Assembly: GCA_030603635.1 (NCBI GenBank) | Contig: JAUVXK010000003.1 | Location: 1-64,000, forward strand | Length of the DNA stretch: 64,000 nucleotides | Source: Burkholderiales bacterium | GTDB lineage: Bacteria; Pseudomonadota; Gammaproteobacteria; Burkholderiales; Burkholderiaceae_C | Direction of reading: 5' to 3' | Shown here: piece by piece, positions 18,900-26,865 of the stretch | How the letters are laid out: each line of letters opens with the position of its first letter | Position numbering within the stretch: position 1 is the stretch's first letter | Position numbers and translations under genes: made by a program | Notes under the pieces: model-generated | Told to the model about the DNA's origin: nothing | The model's database searches: none | Seen by the model: only the letters and a program-made list of their open reading frames with translations

Positions 18900-20091
18900 G
18901 TGGCAACAGGCTCCATTGGGTCGAGAAGGGGTGTGGTCCGTAGAGAACGTCCATCAGGTGAAAGTTGCCGGGCCGGTCAGGGGTCATCAGATACAGGAAG
19001 TGCGTAAGCAGCTTGTCTTTTTTGATCTGCTGCCAATGTGCTTCTTCGTACATCTGGAAGAACTTGGCCGGGAACAGCAACGGATTGGGTGCGCCGGCGT
19101 GAGGCACCCCGGATCTGACCAGCGGGTGTGCGTTGTAAAAGCACAGCGGGTCGATGCGCGACGTCACATCCACCCACAGGAGCCGGGTGTCAAACGACAG
19201 CTTTCGCAGCGTTTCGCGAAACGCGTGGGCCCTGGGCACCATGGCCACGAAGGGGTAGCACTGTCCCAGTGTCAGCATCCGGGTTCTCCGGTCTGCCAGC
19301 ATCTGCTGCCAGCGCTTATCGTTCAGCAGCATTTCCACTGCTTCCACCATCACCAGCGTACCAACGCTGTGCCCCAGCAGCACCACCTCGTCCACAGGGT
19401 CGGCCTGCTGTGCCTGCACCATCTGCTCCACCCATTGGTGGGTTCTCTGTTCCAGGCCGGCAATGGGGCCTCGGCCCATCAAGATGATGAAGTGAAAAAT
19501 TCGCAGCAGCCAGAACAGACCCTTGCTGGCTCCGTACCCCCAAGCCGCAGCCACGGTACCTGCAGCCAAGACCCAGATGGCGCCAAGTACAAAGCCATGC
19601 GCAGAAGGCACCCAGACAGCCGTTAGCCAGTGGCCCAAACCCCCAAGCAACAGCCCCATCAATAGGGTGCCCAGCAGATAGACAGCGGGAAGGACGCCCG
19701 TCACAAACGCCGTTTTGTAGATGCTGCGCGTCCGCTTCAGACTCACGTCTGCCAGTATTCCCCGATAGGTTCGGAAAAACTCCAGCAACAGCGTCCATGG
19801 GTTGCGGCTCCAGTGGGCGCGAATGATGTCGTCCCAACCCATGAACACATGTTCGGTCACCACATGGGGGCCTGCATCTGTGTCGGAGGGCTTCCAATGT
19901 ACCTGCCATTGGGCCAGTCCGCCTGGCATTTTGCGCCTGCGGCCTACCTCGAGCACACCGCCCTGTGGTTGGGTCTTCGAGGCCTCCTGCCGCGTCAGTC
20001 GATGGTAGTAAGCCGCACCACGCGGATCAAAGCCGCTGAAATAATGCACCCTCCTACGCTGCACTCCCTGCATGTCTTTGGTTTCAATCAC
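18877..20091 (-). CDS. Membrane-associated GxSxG serine hydrolase-like protein
   Basis: A 404-residue protein with a conserved-looking N-terminus (VHYFSGFDPRGAAYYHRL), two strongly hydrophobic spans (~128-158 and ~165-190), and then an alpha/beta-hydrolase-like nucleophile elbow, VVLLGHSVGT, placing the candidate nucleophile at S242. Candidate acid and histidine residues lie in the C-terminal half, but the triad cannot be fixed by eye. A lipase/esterase-like activity at the inner membrane is plausible. It is the first gene of a run with two P450s and a small membrane protein, 65 nt downstream of the C-terminal KpsC gene. I cannot assign a named family. Confidence 0.72.
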   Translation of the reverse strand: MIETKDMQGVQRRRVHYFSGFDPRGAAYYHRLTRQEASKTQPQGGVLEVGRRRKMPGGLAQWQVHWKPSDTDAGPHVVTEHVFMGWDDIIRAHWSRNPWTLLLEFFRTYRGILADVSLKRTRSIYKTAFVTGVLPAVYLLGTLLMGLLLGGLGHWLTAVWVPSAHGFVLGAIWVLAAGTVAAAWGYGASKGLFWLLRIFHFIILMGRGPIAGLEQRTHQWVEQMVQAQQADPVDEVVLLGHSVGTLVMVEAVEMLLNDKRWQQMLADRRTRMLTLGQCYPFVAMVPRAHAFRETLRKLSFDTRLLWVDVTSRIDPLCFYNAHPLVRSGVPHAGAPNPLLFPAKFFQMYEEAHWQQIKKDKLLTHFLYLMTPDRPGNFHLMDVLYGPHPFSTQWSLLPHAHTSQA

Positions 20092-20156
20092 ACCCGGTTT
20101 TCCAGTTGAAGGGCTGGTACACCGTCAAATTTTCTCATACGTCGCGTATCGCGGCA

Positions 20157-21254
20157 TCAGCCCAGGTAGGCTGTGGCGAGAATTCGTGCCTTTCGCCACT
20201 GTCTGCGCCACCAACCCGTCTTTAGCCGGTGCAATTGACCGGTTTCCTCCAAACGCTGCCGGGTTTCTCGCAGCCGGTGCAGGACGGCCATGCAGGTGGT
20301 GTACCCTTTGAGCTCCCAATCCCAATAGATGGGATAGCGAAGCAGGGTGCCGGCCACCAGTTCGTCCAGTTCCAGTACCCGCGAGCGGCGGGCCAGGGCA
20401 GGGTGGCCGGTGAGGTGGTCTCGGGTCAGTCCCCAGCCGGCGTAAAACGGCATGCCGTATGTCACCACCTCTTTGTGGCGCAACAACGCGTCAAATCCCG
20501 TCAAGGACGTCATGGTGTGTACGGCATCGCAGGCGTCCAGGCAGCTCACCACCGAGGCATCGGTTTCCACATGGTCGGCCCAACGGCTTGCTTGTTCCAA
20601 CGCCAGGCACCCACGCCGGTTGCCGCTCATCACGTCTGGGTGTGGCTTGTAGACCAGGAACGCATCGGGTTCGGCCTGGCGTACCGCTTCCAGCAATGCG
20701 GCGTTGGTTCGAATGTCTGCGCAGCCCAGTCGTATGGAGGCATCGTCTTCCACTTGTCCGGGTATCAGCACCACCTTGCGGTCAGTCGTGGGCCAACGAA
20801 GGGCGTGGCGGGGCTCCAGGTTGTACTTGGTCAATCCATGGGCCACCATGAACTCCCTTGCCTCTTGGGCCGCTTGCAGTTCTTGTGGCGTGAAATGGGC
20901 TTCCGCCAACACCTGTTCCAGGGCACTCGGTTGGGTGGGGTCAAAATAAATGCCCACAGGGTCCAGGACCAGCGACAGGGGGCGAATGAGGTCTGAACCC
21001 AGACCGACCGAGCGCACAAAGCCGTCTTCCAGCCGCAGCAGCGTGCTTCCCGTTGCAACGGCCAGTTCCTGCAGTCCTTTGGGAGGGATGGCACCCCAGA
21101 AGGCCAGCGTATCACCAGGAACTGGCGAGAGACTGGAAGCCACCTTTGCAGATGGTACAAAAAACACCCTTTCAGGGTGCAAGGAGAGCATGGGTTTCAG
21201 ATTGGCTGCCTTCCAGCGCCTGAAACCCACACAGATCATTCTGGTGGGCAGCAT
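20157..21254 (-). CDS. kpsC: Stand-alone C-terminal half of capsule Kdo transferase KpsC
   Basis: A 365-residue protein that corresponds to the second (C-terminal, GT107-type) domain of KpsC. Diagnostic stretches are RLEDGFVRSVGLGSDL, VPGQVEDDASIRLG, YKPHPDV and VHTMTSLTGFDALL, followed by YGMPFYAGWG. It starts at the point that is the interdomain linker in the ~675-residue fused protein. The N-terminal half is a separate gene at 22652-23665. KpsC extends the poly-Kdo linker on the lipid anchor of group 2 capsules. The start could also be an ATG 15 nt downstream; neither has a clear ribosome site. A terminator-like hairpin lies just upstream, so it may have its own promoter. Confidence 0.88.
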   Translation of the reverse strand: MLPTRMICVGFRRWKAANLKPMLSLHPERVFFVPSAKVASSLSPVPGDTLAFWGAIPPKGLQELAVATGSTLLRLEDGFVRSVGLGSDLIRPLSLVLDPVGIYFDPTQPSALEQVLAEAHFTPQELQAAQEAREFMVAHGLTKYNLEPRHALRWPTTDRKVVLIPGQVEDDASIRLGCADIRTNAALLEAVRQAEPDAFLVYKPHPDVMSGNRRGCLALEQASRWADHVETDASVVSCLDACDAVHTMTSLTGFDALLRHKEVVTYGMPFYAGWGLTRDHLTGHPALARRSRVLELDELVAGTLLRYPIYWDWELKGYTTCMAVLHRLRETRQRLEETGQLHRLKTGWWRRQWRKARILATAYLG

Positions 21255-21273
21255 CGATCAGCAGAAAAGAACA

Positions 21274-21299
21274 GCAAAAGAGCGCCCTGGGGCGCTCTT
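21274..21299 (-). terminator. Terminator after the outer-membrane barrel gene
   Basis: A 10-bp inverted repeat (AAGAGCGCCC / GGGCGCTCTT) with a 2-nt centre, followed on the minus strand by TTTT and a second T-rich stretch. It lies 28 nt past the barrel-protein stop and just before the start of the KpsC C-terminal gene. Confidence 0.75.
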
Positions 21300-21327
21300 G
21301 GACATCAAGCCACTAAGGTGCAAGACA

Positions 21328-21855
21328 TCAGAACTTCATGCCGACGCCGATCGTGTAGCCATGGACCTTCAGGCCTTGCTTGCTGAAATAGTTCATGTAA
21401 TCGGCATTCAGGCTCCAGGTGGGGTTGAGCTGATAGCTCAGGCCCATGCCGTAGGCGAAATCGGTGGCGGAACGCGAACCCGCATTGCCGCTGGTGCTGG
21501 AAGCAGCCATTTTGCTGCGGGCCCAGCCCACACGGCCGAAGAGTTCCACATTTTCACTCACCTTGACTCTGGGCTTCAAGAACAGGCCAAACGAATTCTT
21601 CACTTTGGCCGTGACGGTGCTGGTGCCTGTGTTGACGCTGCTGTCGCTCAAGCCCAAACCCAGGATGCCTTCGGCGGCGAGGAATTCGTTCACCTCGTAA
21701 CCCAGAACGAAACGCATGGCGTCTGGCTTGACGGTGAAGCCGTTGGCCTTGGCCTTGAGGCCGCTATAACCTACTTCGGCGTACAGGCCTTGCGCCTGAG
21801 CACCTGCCGCCACCACGCCCAGCGCGACGACCACCAACCATTGACGAGCTTTCAT
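21328..21855 (-). CDS. Small outer-membrane beta-barrel protein
   Basis: A 175-residue protein with a signal peptide (MKARQWLVVVALGVVAAGAQAQ, cleavage after AQA) and alternating beta strands. The C-terminus ends GVGMKF, the aromatic ending recognised by the Bam machinery. It resembles the 8-strand OmpX/OmpA-like porin-family barrels. An AGGAGG ribosome site 4 nt before the ATG fixes the start and rejects longer upstream readings. It is flanked by its own terminator and by a toxin-antitoxin pair, and lies between the two halves of kpsC. A role in capsule surface attachment is possible but not shown. Confidence 0.85.
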   Translation of the reverse strand: MKARQWLVVVALGVVAAGAQAQGLYAEVGYSGLKAKANGFTVKPDAMRFVLGYEVNEFLAAEGILGLGLSDSSVNTGTSTVTAKVKNSFGLFLKPRVKVSENVELFGRVGWARSKMAASSTSGNAGSRSATDFAYGMGLSYQLNPTWSLNADYMNYFSKQGLKVHGYTIGVGMKF

Positions 21856-21974
21856 AAAACCTCCTGAAATCAACACAGCAAAACCATACCACAGGATCAT
21901 GCCGTGTGGTTGAAGTGATCTCGAAACTATCATAACCGTTCAGCCAACTCGCCTGTAGTGGCACACTGAAAAGT

Positions 21975-22250
21975 TTAGCGGTCTTCTCTGGTATGCCACA
22001 ACCGCAACACGTAGATGATCGAATCCTGAAGTTCGTAGCGAACCTCGTACTGCCCGACCAGAATTCGCCGTACCTCGCGCGGCTCGAACTGGAAGAGTTG
22101 CTCGCCGATGCGGGGGTTGGTCAGCAGAATGGTGGGGGCCTTGGTCAACGCCTGCACCGCCCGTGCGGCGGCGTGCTTGTTCAACGGAGCCAGGAATTCA
22201 TACAAGCGCGCCAAATCGGAGAGCGCCTTGCTGGTCCACTTCAGCTCCAT
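21975..22250 (-). CDS. RelE/ParE-family toxin
   Basis: A 91-residue basic protein with ParE/RelE hallmarks: ARLYEFL near the N-terminus, the RRILVGQYEVRYEL strand pair, and the terminal IYVLRLWHTREDR strand. It overlaps the antitoxin gene by 1 nt (TGATG). ParE-type gyrase poisoning is more likely than mRNA cleavage from the terminal motif, but this is family knowledge only. Confidence 0.88.
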   Translation of the reverse strand: MELKWTSKALSDLARLYEFLAPLNKHAAARAVQALTKAPTILLTNPRIGEQLFQFEPREVRRILVGQYEVRYELQDSIIYVLRLWHTREDR

Positions 22251-22516
22251 CAGCGCGGCACCGGCAGTGGTTGGTCAGTGCCAAGGCTCTCTGCCCACGC
22301 TTGCACGGCTTGGTGATCGATGACGTGGCCGGCGTCTACGTCAGCCAGCGCTTCCTGGGTCAGTCGGTCGCGCTCTTCTTCCTGGGCGATCCAGGCGGAA
22401 AGCGCCTGCTTCATGACCCAGCCGCGCGAACGTTCAAGCTTTGAAGCTATCTGATCTACCTTGTCGGCCAGCGGAAGCGGCACGTGTGCTGTCAGCACTT
22501 TGGTGGTTGCGGTCAT
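22250..22516 (-). CDS. CopG/ribbon-helix-helix antitoxin
   Basis: An 88-residue protein. The N-terminal strand (KVLTAHVPLPLADKVDQIA) and following helices (SRGWVMKQALSAWIAQEEE) form an RHH DNA-binding fold. The acidic C-terminus would wrap the toxin. It precedes and overlaps the toxin gene. The AT-rich stretch 22605-22655 upstream is the likely autoregulated promoter. The pair sits inside the capsule locus, between the kpsC halves. Confidence 0.85.
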   Translation of the reverse strand: MTATTKVLTAHVPLPLADKVDQIASKLERSRGWVMKQALSAWIAQEEERDRLTQEALADVDAGHVIDHQAVQAWAESLGTDQPLPVPR

Positions 22517-22651
22517 GTTGCACCTCCATCGTTCTCACTGCGTTCCCAGTCCAGGTCCTTTTGGTTGCTCGTCGCGGGTGAGCGGAAGTTCTCCATCGGG
22601 GAAGATCCTTCATGATGTGGTTCTATATTTTTTAATCATAGTGATTTATTT
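22517..22651 (-). promoter_or_regulatory. AT-rich leader of the toxin-antitoxin pair
   Basis: This 135-nt non-coding stretch begins at the KpsC N-terminal stop and becomes markedly AT-rich at 22605-22655, unlike its surroundings. On the minus strand it contains -10-like hexamers (TATGAT, TATAGA), but no confident -35. Confidence 0.45.
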
Positions 22652-23665
22652 CTAATCGATCAAGAGGCTCGCCATTCGCCGCTGCCGCACCAGCCAGTCG
22701 ATCACGTCGAGGATGGTGCCGCGCTGGTGGGTGACGGGGTTGAGGTAGCGGGCGTAGTGCAGGTAAGCGGCGGCAAACAGTTCCGGCACCGTGCGCTGGC
22801 GGGTGCGGCGGGGGAAATGGCTGCGGGGCAGGCGGTCTTGCGTGGCGCCCCAGCCGGCGTACCAGGGGGCGCCAAAGCAGGTGACGGGTTTGCCCGCCAG
22901 CAAGGCCTCAAAACCCATGGTGGAGGTGGCCACGTACACTGCGTCCATGTGCTGCAGCAGGCTCAGCGGTTCTATGGCCTGGCGCAGCACCACCACGCGC
23001 TCCCTGTTTTGCAGGTGGGCAAAGTGCCCCCTCTTGCGGCCTGCGGACACCTCGGGGTGGGTTTTCACGTAGACCGTGGCCTGTAGGTGCTCGGTCAGGG
23101 CGGCTTGCAGCATGGCCTCGAAGGTGGCCGCGCTGGCGCCGCCCAGGGCAATGCTCAGGTCGCCGGCTGTCTGGTCCACCACCAGCACGCGCTCACGGTC
23201 TGCCGGGCGCAGCAGGGGCTGGCCCAACGCCGCCTCCACCACCGCCAAAGGCGGCGCGTGGTTGTACTTGCTCAGGCCGTGGTGCAGTATGCGTGCACGC
23301 GCTTCAGCGGCCAGGGCTTCCTGGCCGGCTAGCACATCGGTATCGCTCTGCAGCAGGATTTCCAGTGCGCTGGGGCGGGTGCTGTCGTAGTAAATGCCCA
23401 CGGCGTCCACCACAATGGACAATGGCGGAAAACGGTCACCCGTGCCGTAGGAGCGCAGGAAGCCGTCTTCCAACGAAAAGAAGGGTGTGCCATGCTGTTG
23501 TGCAAGTTGCCTCGCGCGCCTGGCATACGGGCTGCAGCCCCAGCCCAGGGTGCCGTCCAGCCCGCTGGCGGGCCATAGCCAGTGGTGGCTTACCACGGCT
23601 CCCAGCAACGGGCCCAGCAGTGGGACACTAGCCAGCCCGCTGTTGAAAATGCCCAAGCGCATCAA
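22652..23665 (-). CDS. kpsC: Stand-alone N-terminal half of capsule Kdo transferase KpsC
   Basis: A 337-residue protein equal to the first (N-terminal, GT99-type) domain of KpsC: FSLEDGFLRSYGTGD, VVDAVGIYYDSTRPSALE, VVDQTAGDLSIALGG, KTHPEV, and PVTCFGAPWYAGWGATQDR. It stops with a TAG after VIDWLVRQRRMASLLID, just where the linker to the second domain begins in the fused enzyme, so both domains are complete and neither is truncated inside a fold. The start overlaps the upstream glycosyltransferase gene by 4 nt. This half would add the first beta-Kdo residues together with KpsS. Confidence 0.9.
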   Translation of the reverse strand: MMRLGIFNSGLASVPLLGPLLGAVVSHHWLWPASGLDGTLGWGCSPYARRARQLAQQHGTPFFSLEDGFLRSYGTGDRFPPLSIVVDAVGIYYDSTRPSALEILLQSDTDVLAGQEALAAEARARILHHGLSKYNHAPPLAVVEAALGQPLLRPADRERVLVVDQTAGDLSIALGGASAATFEAMLQAALTEHLQATVYVKTHPEVSAGRKRGHFAHLQNRERVVVLRQAIEPLSLLQHMDAVYVATSTMGFEALLAGKPVTCFGAPWYAGWGATQDRLPRSHFPRRTRQRTVPELFAAAYLHYARYLNPVTHQRGTILDVIDWLVRQRRMASLLID

Positions 23666-24639
23666 GCCACCATCTCCATGATTTGCCGTAGCCGGTGCGC
23701 CCAGGTGTGGTGCTTCAATACATATTCAGCCCCCGCCAGGGCTCTGTCGCGGTCGTGCCGGCTGAGCCCATCTCGCGCAATCCGCGCCATCACGTCATTG
23801 GCCTCTTCGGCGTTGTGCACCACGGTGCAGTAATCGGCAAAGTAACGGCTTACCGCCGGAGATGGGTTGGTCACGGCCAGGCCGCCGCAGGCAATGATCT
23901 CCACCAGCCGGCGCGAATACATCGATGCTGAGTCTTCCACCGTGTTCACATTGATCGACACCGCGTGCCGGCGGTAAATGTCAGCGGTCTTCTCGTAAGC
24001 CACGGCTGGGCGCACGTCCATCCAGGGCAGCGGCGGGTAGCGATAGCGCTCGGCCTTGCGGCCGGAATTGCGGTCATGCACCGTCAGGCCCAAGGGTTGC
24101 GCTGCCTGAAACAACATGTCTTGCCACTCGCGCCGCCGGTCGTGAATGTGCCGGCTGTAGCTGCCCACAAAGTTGGCCCGCCGCAGCGAAGGCTCGCCCG
24201 CCACCGGGTGGTGAATGGCGGGCTGCACCGCAAACGGCAGCACCCCCAGCTTCACGTTGGGCCCCAGCCGCTCGCGGTATCGCGGCAAGCAGTTCTCGTC
24301 GACCGTTAGCACCACATCGAACAGCGACGCGCTGTCGATGAAGCGCTCGAAATGCACCCCGTCTTCCTTGTTCCAGAACACAGTGGGAATGCCTTTGTCC
24401 CGTGCGCGCGCCACCAAGCGCCGCAGCGCGTTGTTGTTGCGCGAAGGCTCGTCTGGGTAGGACGCGATCTTGTATTTCCAACTGTTCCAGCGACCGAGCC
24501 AGGCGGATTCGACGAATAGTAGGTCGGGGCTAAAAAACTGAAATCTATATTCGGCAAGGTTTGATGAAATGGATTTTGTCCAGCATTGTTTGCTGATCGA
24601 TTTTGCTGTAAGGGGGTCGCAGACGGCAATTATATGCAT
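23662..24639 (-). CDS. CgeB/DUF3880-type glycosyltransferase
   Basis: A 325-residue protein with the GIPTVFWNKEDGVHFERF and LPFAVQPAIHHPV stretches of the CgeB-like glycosyltransferase group and a C-terminal nucleotide-sugar half (SINVNTVEDSASMYSRRLVE, ACGGLAVTN). It is clearly paralogous to the N-terminal third of the 1149-residue protein encoded at 26866-30315. It probably adds a sugar to the capsule chain; donor and acceptor are unknown. It overlaps the KpsC N-terminal gene by 4 nt. The N-terminal ~40 residues are encoded by AT-richer DNA at the boundary with the next gene. Confidence 0.82.
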   Translation of the reverse strand: MHIIAVCDPLTAKSISKQCWTKSISSNLAEYRFQFFSPDLLFVESAWLGRWNSWKYKIASYPDEPSRNNNALRRLVARARDKGIPTVFWNKEDGVHFERFIDSASLFDVVLTVDENCLPRYRERLGPNVKLGVLPFAVQPAIHHPVAGEPSLRRANFVGSYSRHIHDRRREWQDMLFQAAQPLGLTVHDRNSGRKAERYRYPPLPWMDVRPAVAYEKTADIYRRHAVSINVNTVEDSASMYSRRLVEIIACGGLAVTNPSPAVSRYFADYCTVVHNAEEANDVMARIARDGLSRHDRDRALAGAEYVLKHHTWAHRLRQIMEMVA

Positions 24640-24659
24640 TGCGTACGTGTGCTAGCTGC

Positions 24660-26852
24660 TTAGTCGAGGGTTGATGGATTAGCCATCGAATTTAATGCAT
24701 TGTTTAGTGTAAAGAGCTTTGCCTCTTTGCTCCCGACTGGCATTACGCAGAAACTGTTCCGGGTCGAGGAGAAGTCAACAATGTTTGGCTTTTGGTCAAA
24801 TTTGTATGCGTACCTTATGCCAGCCTCAAAGCAGTTTTGATCGATCCACCATTGTTTGGATGATTTTGTTGTCAGTGATTCGGCGGCTCTTGCAATGCGC
24901 TGGGTAATGAATAGTCCATTTTGTGTCGGGTAAAACAAGGCGAACCCTCCGGTATATCTTTCCCAAGGGGCGATGCCACCCTTCAAGACGCGTGAGCAGA
25001 TATCCGCGCCCTTATTGTTCTCCACGATGGGTGAGAGAGGCTTGAGTATTAATGAGTCGAGATCCATTACAAAAATAGGAAGTCCAATGCTCATTAGTAA
25101 TTCATGCAAAACGCAGAAGCGCAAGAGGGATGCAATTGGCGCTTCGTTCTCTCCGCAATCCAGCCCGACGACTGAGGCTGATGTGCTTTTGGCGCCCCAG
25201 ATCTTAAGCAGTTGATTAGCATCATTGGCTTCTCCGCTGGTGATTAGAATATGCAGGTGAGCTTCATGAGCACAATTTAAAGAGAATGACTTGACTATGA
25301 ACTCGCCATACGTTCTGAGATAGTTTAGGTCGCAGGATACACTAACAATATATTTTGCATCGTTGCTCGGTTGCGAATTGCACACGATCGGCGTGCCAAG
25401 GATTTTGGGTGTGTAGTTTTCGTTGTACGCCTCAAGCGGTTTTGTGTCGGTCACTACCGTAGAGACAGGGATGGTCAGGTACGGCGTGAAGTCTGGACTT
25501 TTTGTGTCGAGGAATTTTTTGATTTCACTTTCGTAGCCATCAAAGTCTCCATTGTCGTATTTAACGATTCCTTTGAATATGTTTGCGATATTTGCAACTT
25601 GTTTGTCGATGCATGCCGAATGAATTTCATCTATTCGGCGTAGCGTATCCTCGGGGCGGTGGTTTGAAACGGTGCCCCTGCAGAGATAGATGAAGGCTTC
25701 GAGCGATTGTTTTCTTTTGAAAGCCTCGGTTGCTGCGACTAACAGTTCTGAATTGAACGAGTTGTTCCAAAGTTTCACCATACTACAGATTTTTAATAGC
25801 GGCCAATCGGCTTGCTTATTCAATTCTGCCGCAGCGTAAAGAAGCTCTCTTGCTTCTTTATAGTTGACGGTATCTTCAGGCGTTCGGGTATATTTGATTT
25901 TTGATGCGGCGCTGATTCCGGCGTCTAGTGTCGTTTTGTAGTCATTTTTTTGCGGGGGTGAATTTTTGTCATCGTCGATTTTCGCGATCAGGGTTGAGGG
26001 TGTTCGTGTATGGTGACTCCACCCTCGCAGTAGCGCGCTCTTGATTATTTTGATTGCGACTGAAGTCGTAAGTGGCTTATGGCCAGCAGATTCGGCTCTG
26101 CACGTAACTGATAAGTCGCCGACAACCTCTAGAATTGGACGAATATTCCTGATTTCTGTCAAAAATGTGATGTGCTCGCTACATGCGGGATCAGCATCAT
26201 TTGTGATGATCTCAATCGATGGCATGCTCCTTTGCTCAATAAATCGATCTATTACATTAATCTGTTCTTTTCTTTTTGTATAGAAGTTATTTATTGGACA
26301 TTTGTTGAAGTGAGTTTCCTCTAATTGGCGCAGTGAGGAGCTGATGTAGTATTTCCTGAGATCTATTTGTGGCACCTCTGCTATTACCAGCGATTCAGGA
26401 ATGTGTGCGCCAGACATCAGTGCGCCAAAGCCGCCCATAGATGAGCCGTACAAAACAATTTTGTTTGGCTCAATGCTGAGTTTGCTTGCGAGAATTTTTA
26501 TAAAGTCGGCAGTTATCCGAAAATAATCGTGCCCTGCTTTTGATTGAAACCAGTTGGCATGTAAAGTGGATTCATGTAGGGCTGGATCGCTCAAGGAGAT
26601 GGTGTGGGCTTTTTCAAGCTGGTAGGCCCACGTCCATCGATGAAAAACAGGATTTAACCGCTCGATATTTGCCTGTTGTGCAGATGGGAATAGGCATATT
26701 AAATGCTCGGCTTTTTGTGGGAATCTTGCAAAGCAATCAATTATAGCTCCACTTTCTAACTCTTGCCTTATTTGAAGTTGCTGGCCATTGCTGTGCGTGT
26801 CGGAGTTGAACTCTTCGAGTGTCAGATTTAGTGGATTTAGTTCGATCGACAT
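24660..26852 (-). CDS. Fusion of alpha/beta-hydrolase-like domain and GT-A-like glycosyltransferase
   Basis: A 730-residue protein in DNA visibly AT-richer than the rest of the window. The N-terminal ~270 residues resemble an acyl-esterase/acyltransferase hydrolase: the nucleophile elbow IVLYGSSMGGFGALMS suggests a catalytic serine near residue 145. A middle helical part (~330-460) looks like a TPR/linker. The C-terminal ~230 residues look like a GT-A fold: YIVSVSCDLNYLRTYGEF, a DxD motif in FVMDLDSLIL, and WWIDQNCFEAG. A protein that both glycosylates and adds or removes acyl groups is one reading. Named family and substrates are unknown. Confidence 0.7.
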   Translation of the reverse strand: MSIELNPLNLTLEEFNSDTHSNGQQLQIRQELESGAIIDCFARFPQKAEHLICLFPSAQQANIERLNPVFHRWTWAYQLEKAHTISLSDPALHESTLHANWFQSKAGHDYFRITADFIKILASKLSIEPNKIVLYGSSMGGFGALMSGAHIPESLVIAEVPQIDLRKYYISSSLRQLEETHFNKCPINNFYTKRKEQINVIDRFIEQRSMPSIEIITNDADPACSEHITFLTEIRNIRPILEVVGDLSVTCRAESAGHKPLTTSVAIKIIKSALLRGWSHHTRTPSTLIAKIDDDKNSPPQKNDYKTTLDAGISAASKIKYTRTPEDTVNYKEARELLYAAAELNKQADWPLLKICSMVKLWNNSFNSELLVAATEAFKRKQSLEAFIYLCRGTVSNHRPEDTLRRIDEIHSACIDKQVANIANIFKGIVKYDNGDFDGYESEIKKFLDTKSPDFTPYLTIPVSTVVTDTKPLEAYNENYTPKILGTPIVCNSQPSNDAKYIVSVSCDLNYLRTYGEFIVKSFSLNCAHEAHLHILITSGEANDANQLLKIWGAKSTSASVVGLDCGENEAPIASLLRFCVLHELLMSIGLPIFVMDLDSLILKPLSPIVENNKGADICSRVLKGGIAPWERYTGGFALFYPTQNGLFITQRIARAAESLTTKSSKQWWIDQNCFEAGIRYAYKFDQKPNIVDFSSTRNSFCVMPVGSKEAKLFTLNNALNSMANPSTLD

Positions 26853-26865
26853 GTTTGGTTCCTTT

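Noticed and set aside
21888-21910. ACCACA/TGTGGT inverted repeat upstream of the barrel gene
   Set aside because: Only 6-bp arms with an 11-nt spacer; likely chance without a second copy or a known regulator.
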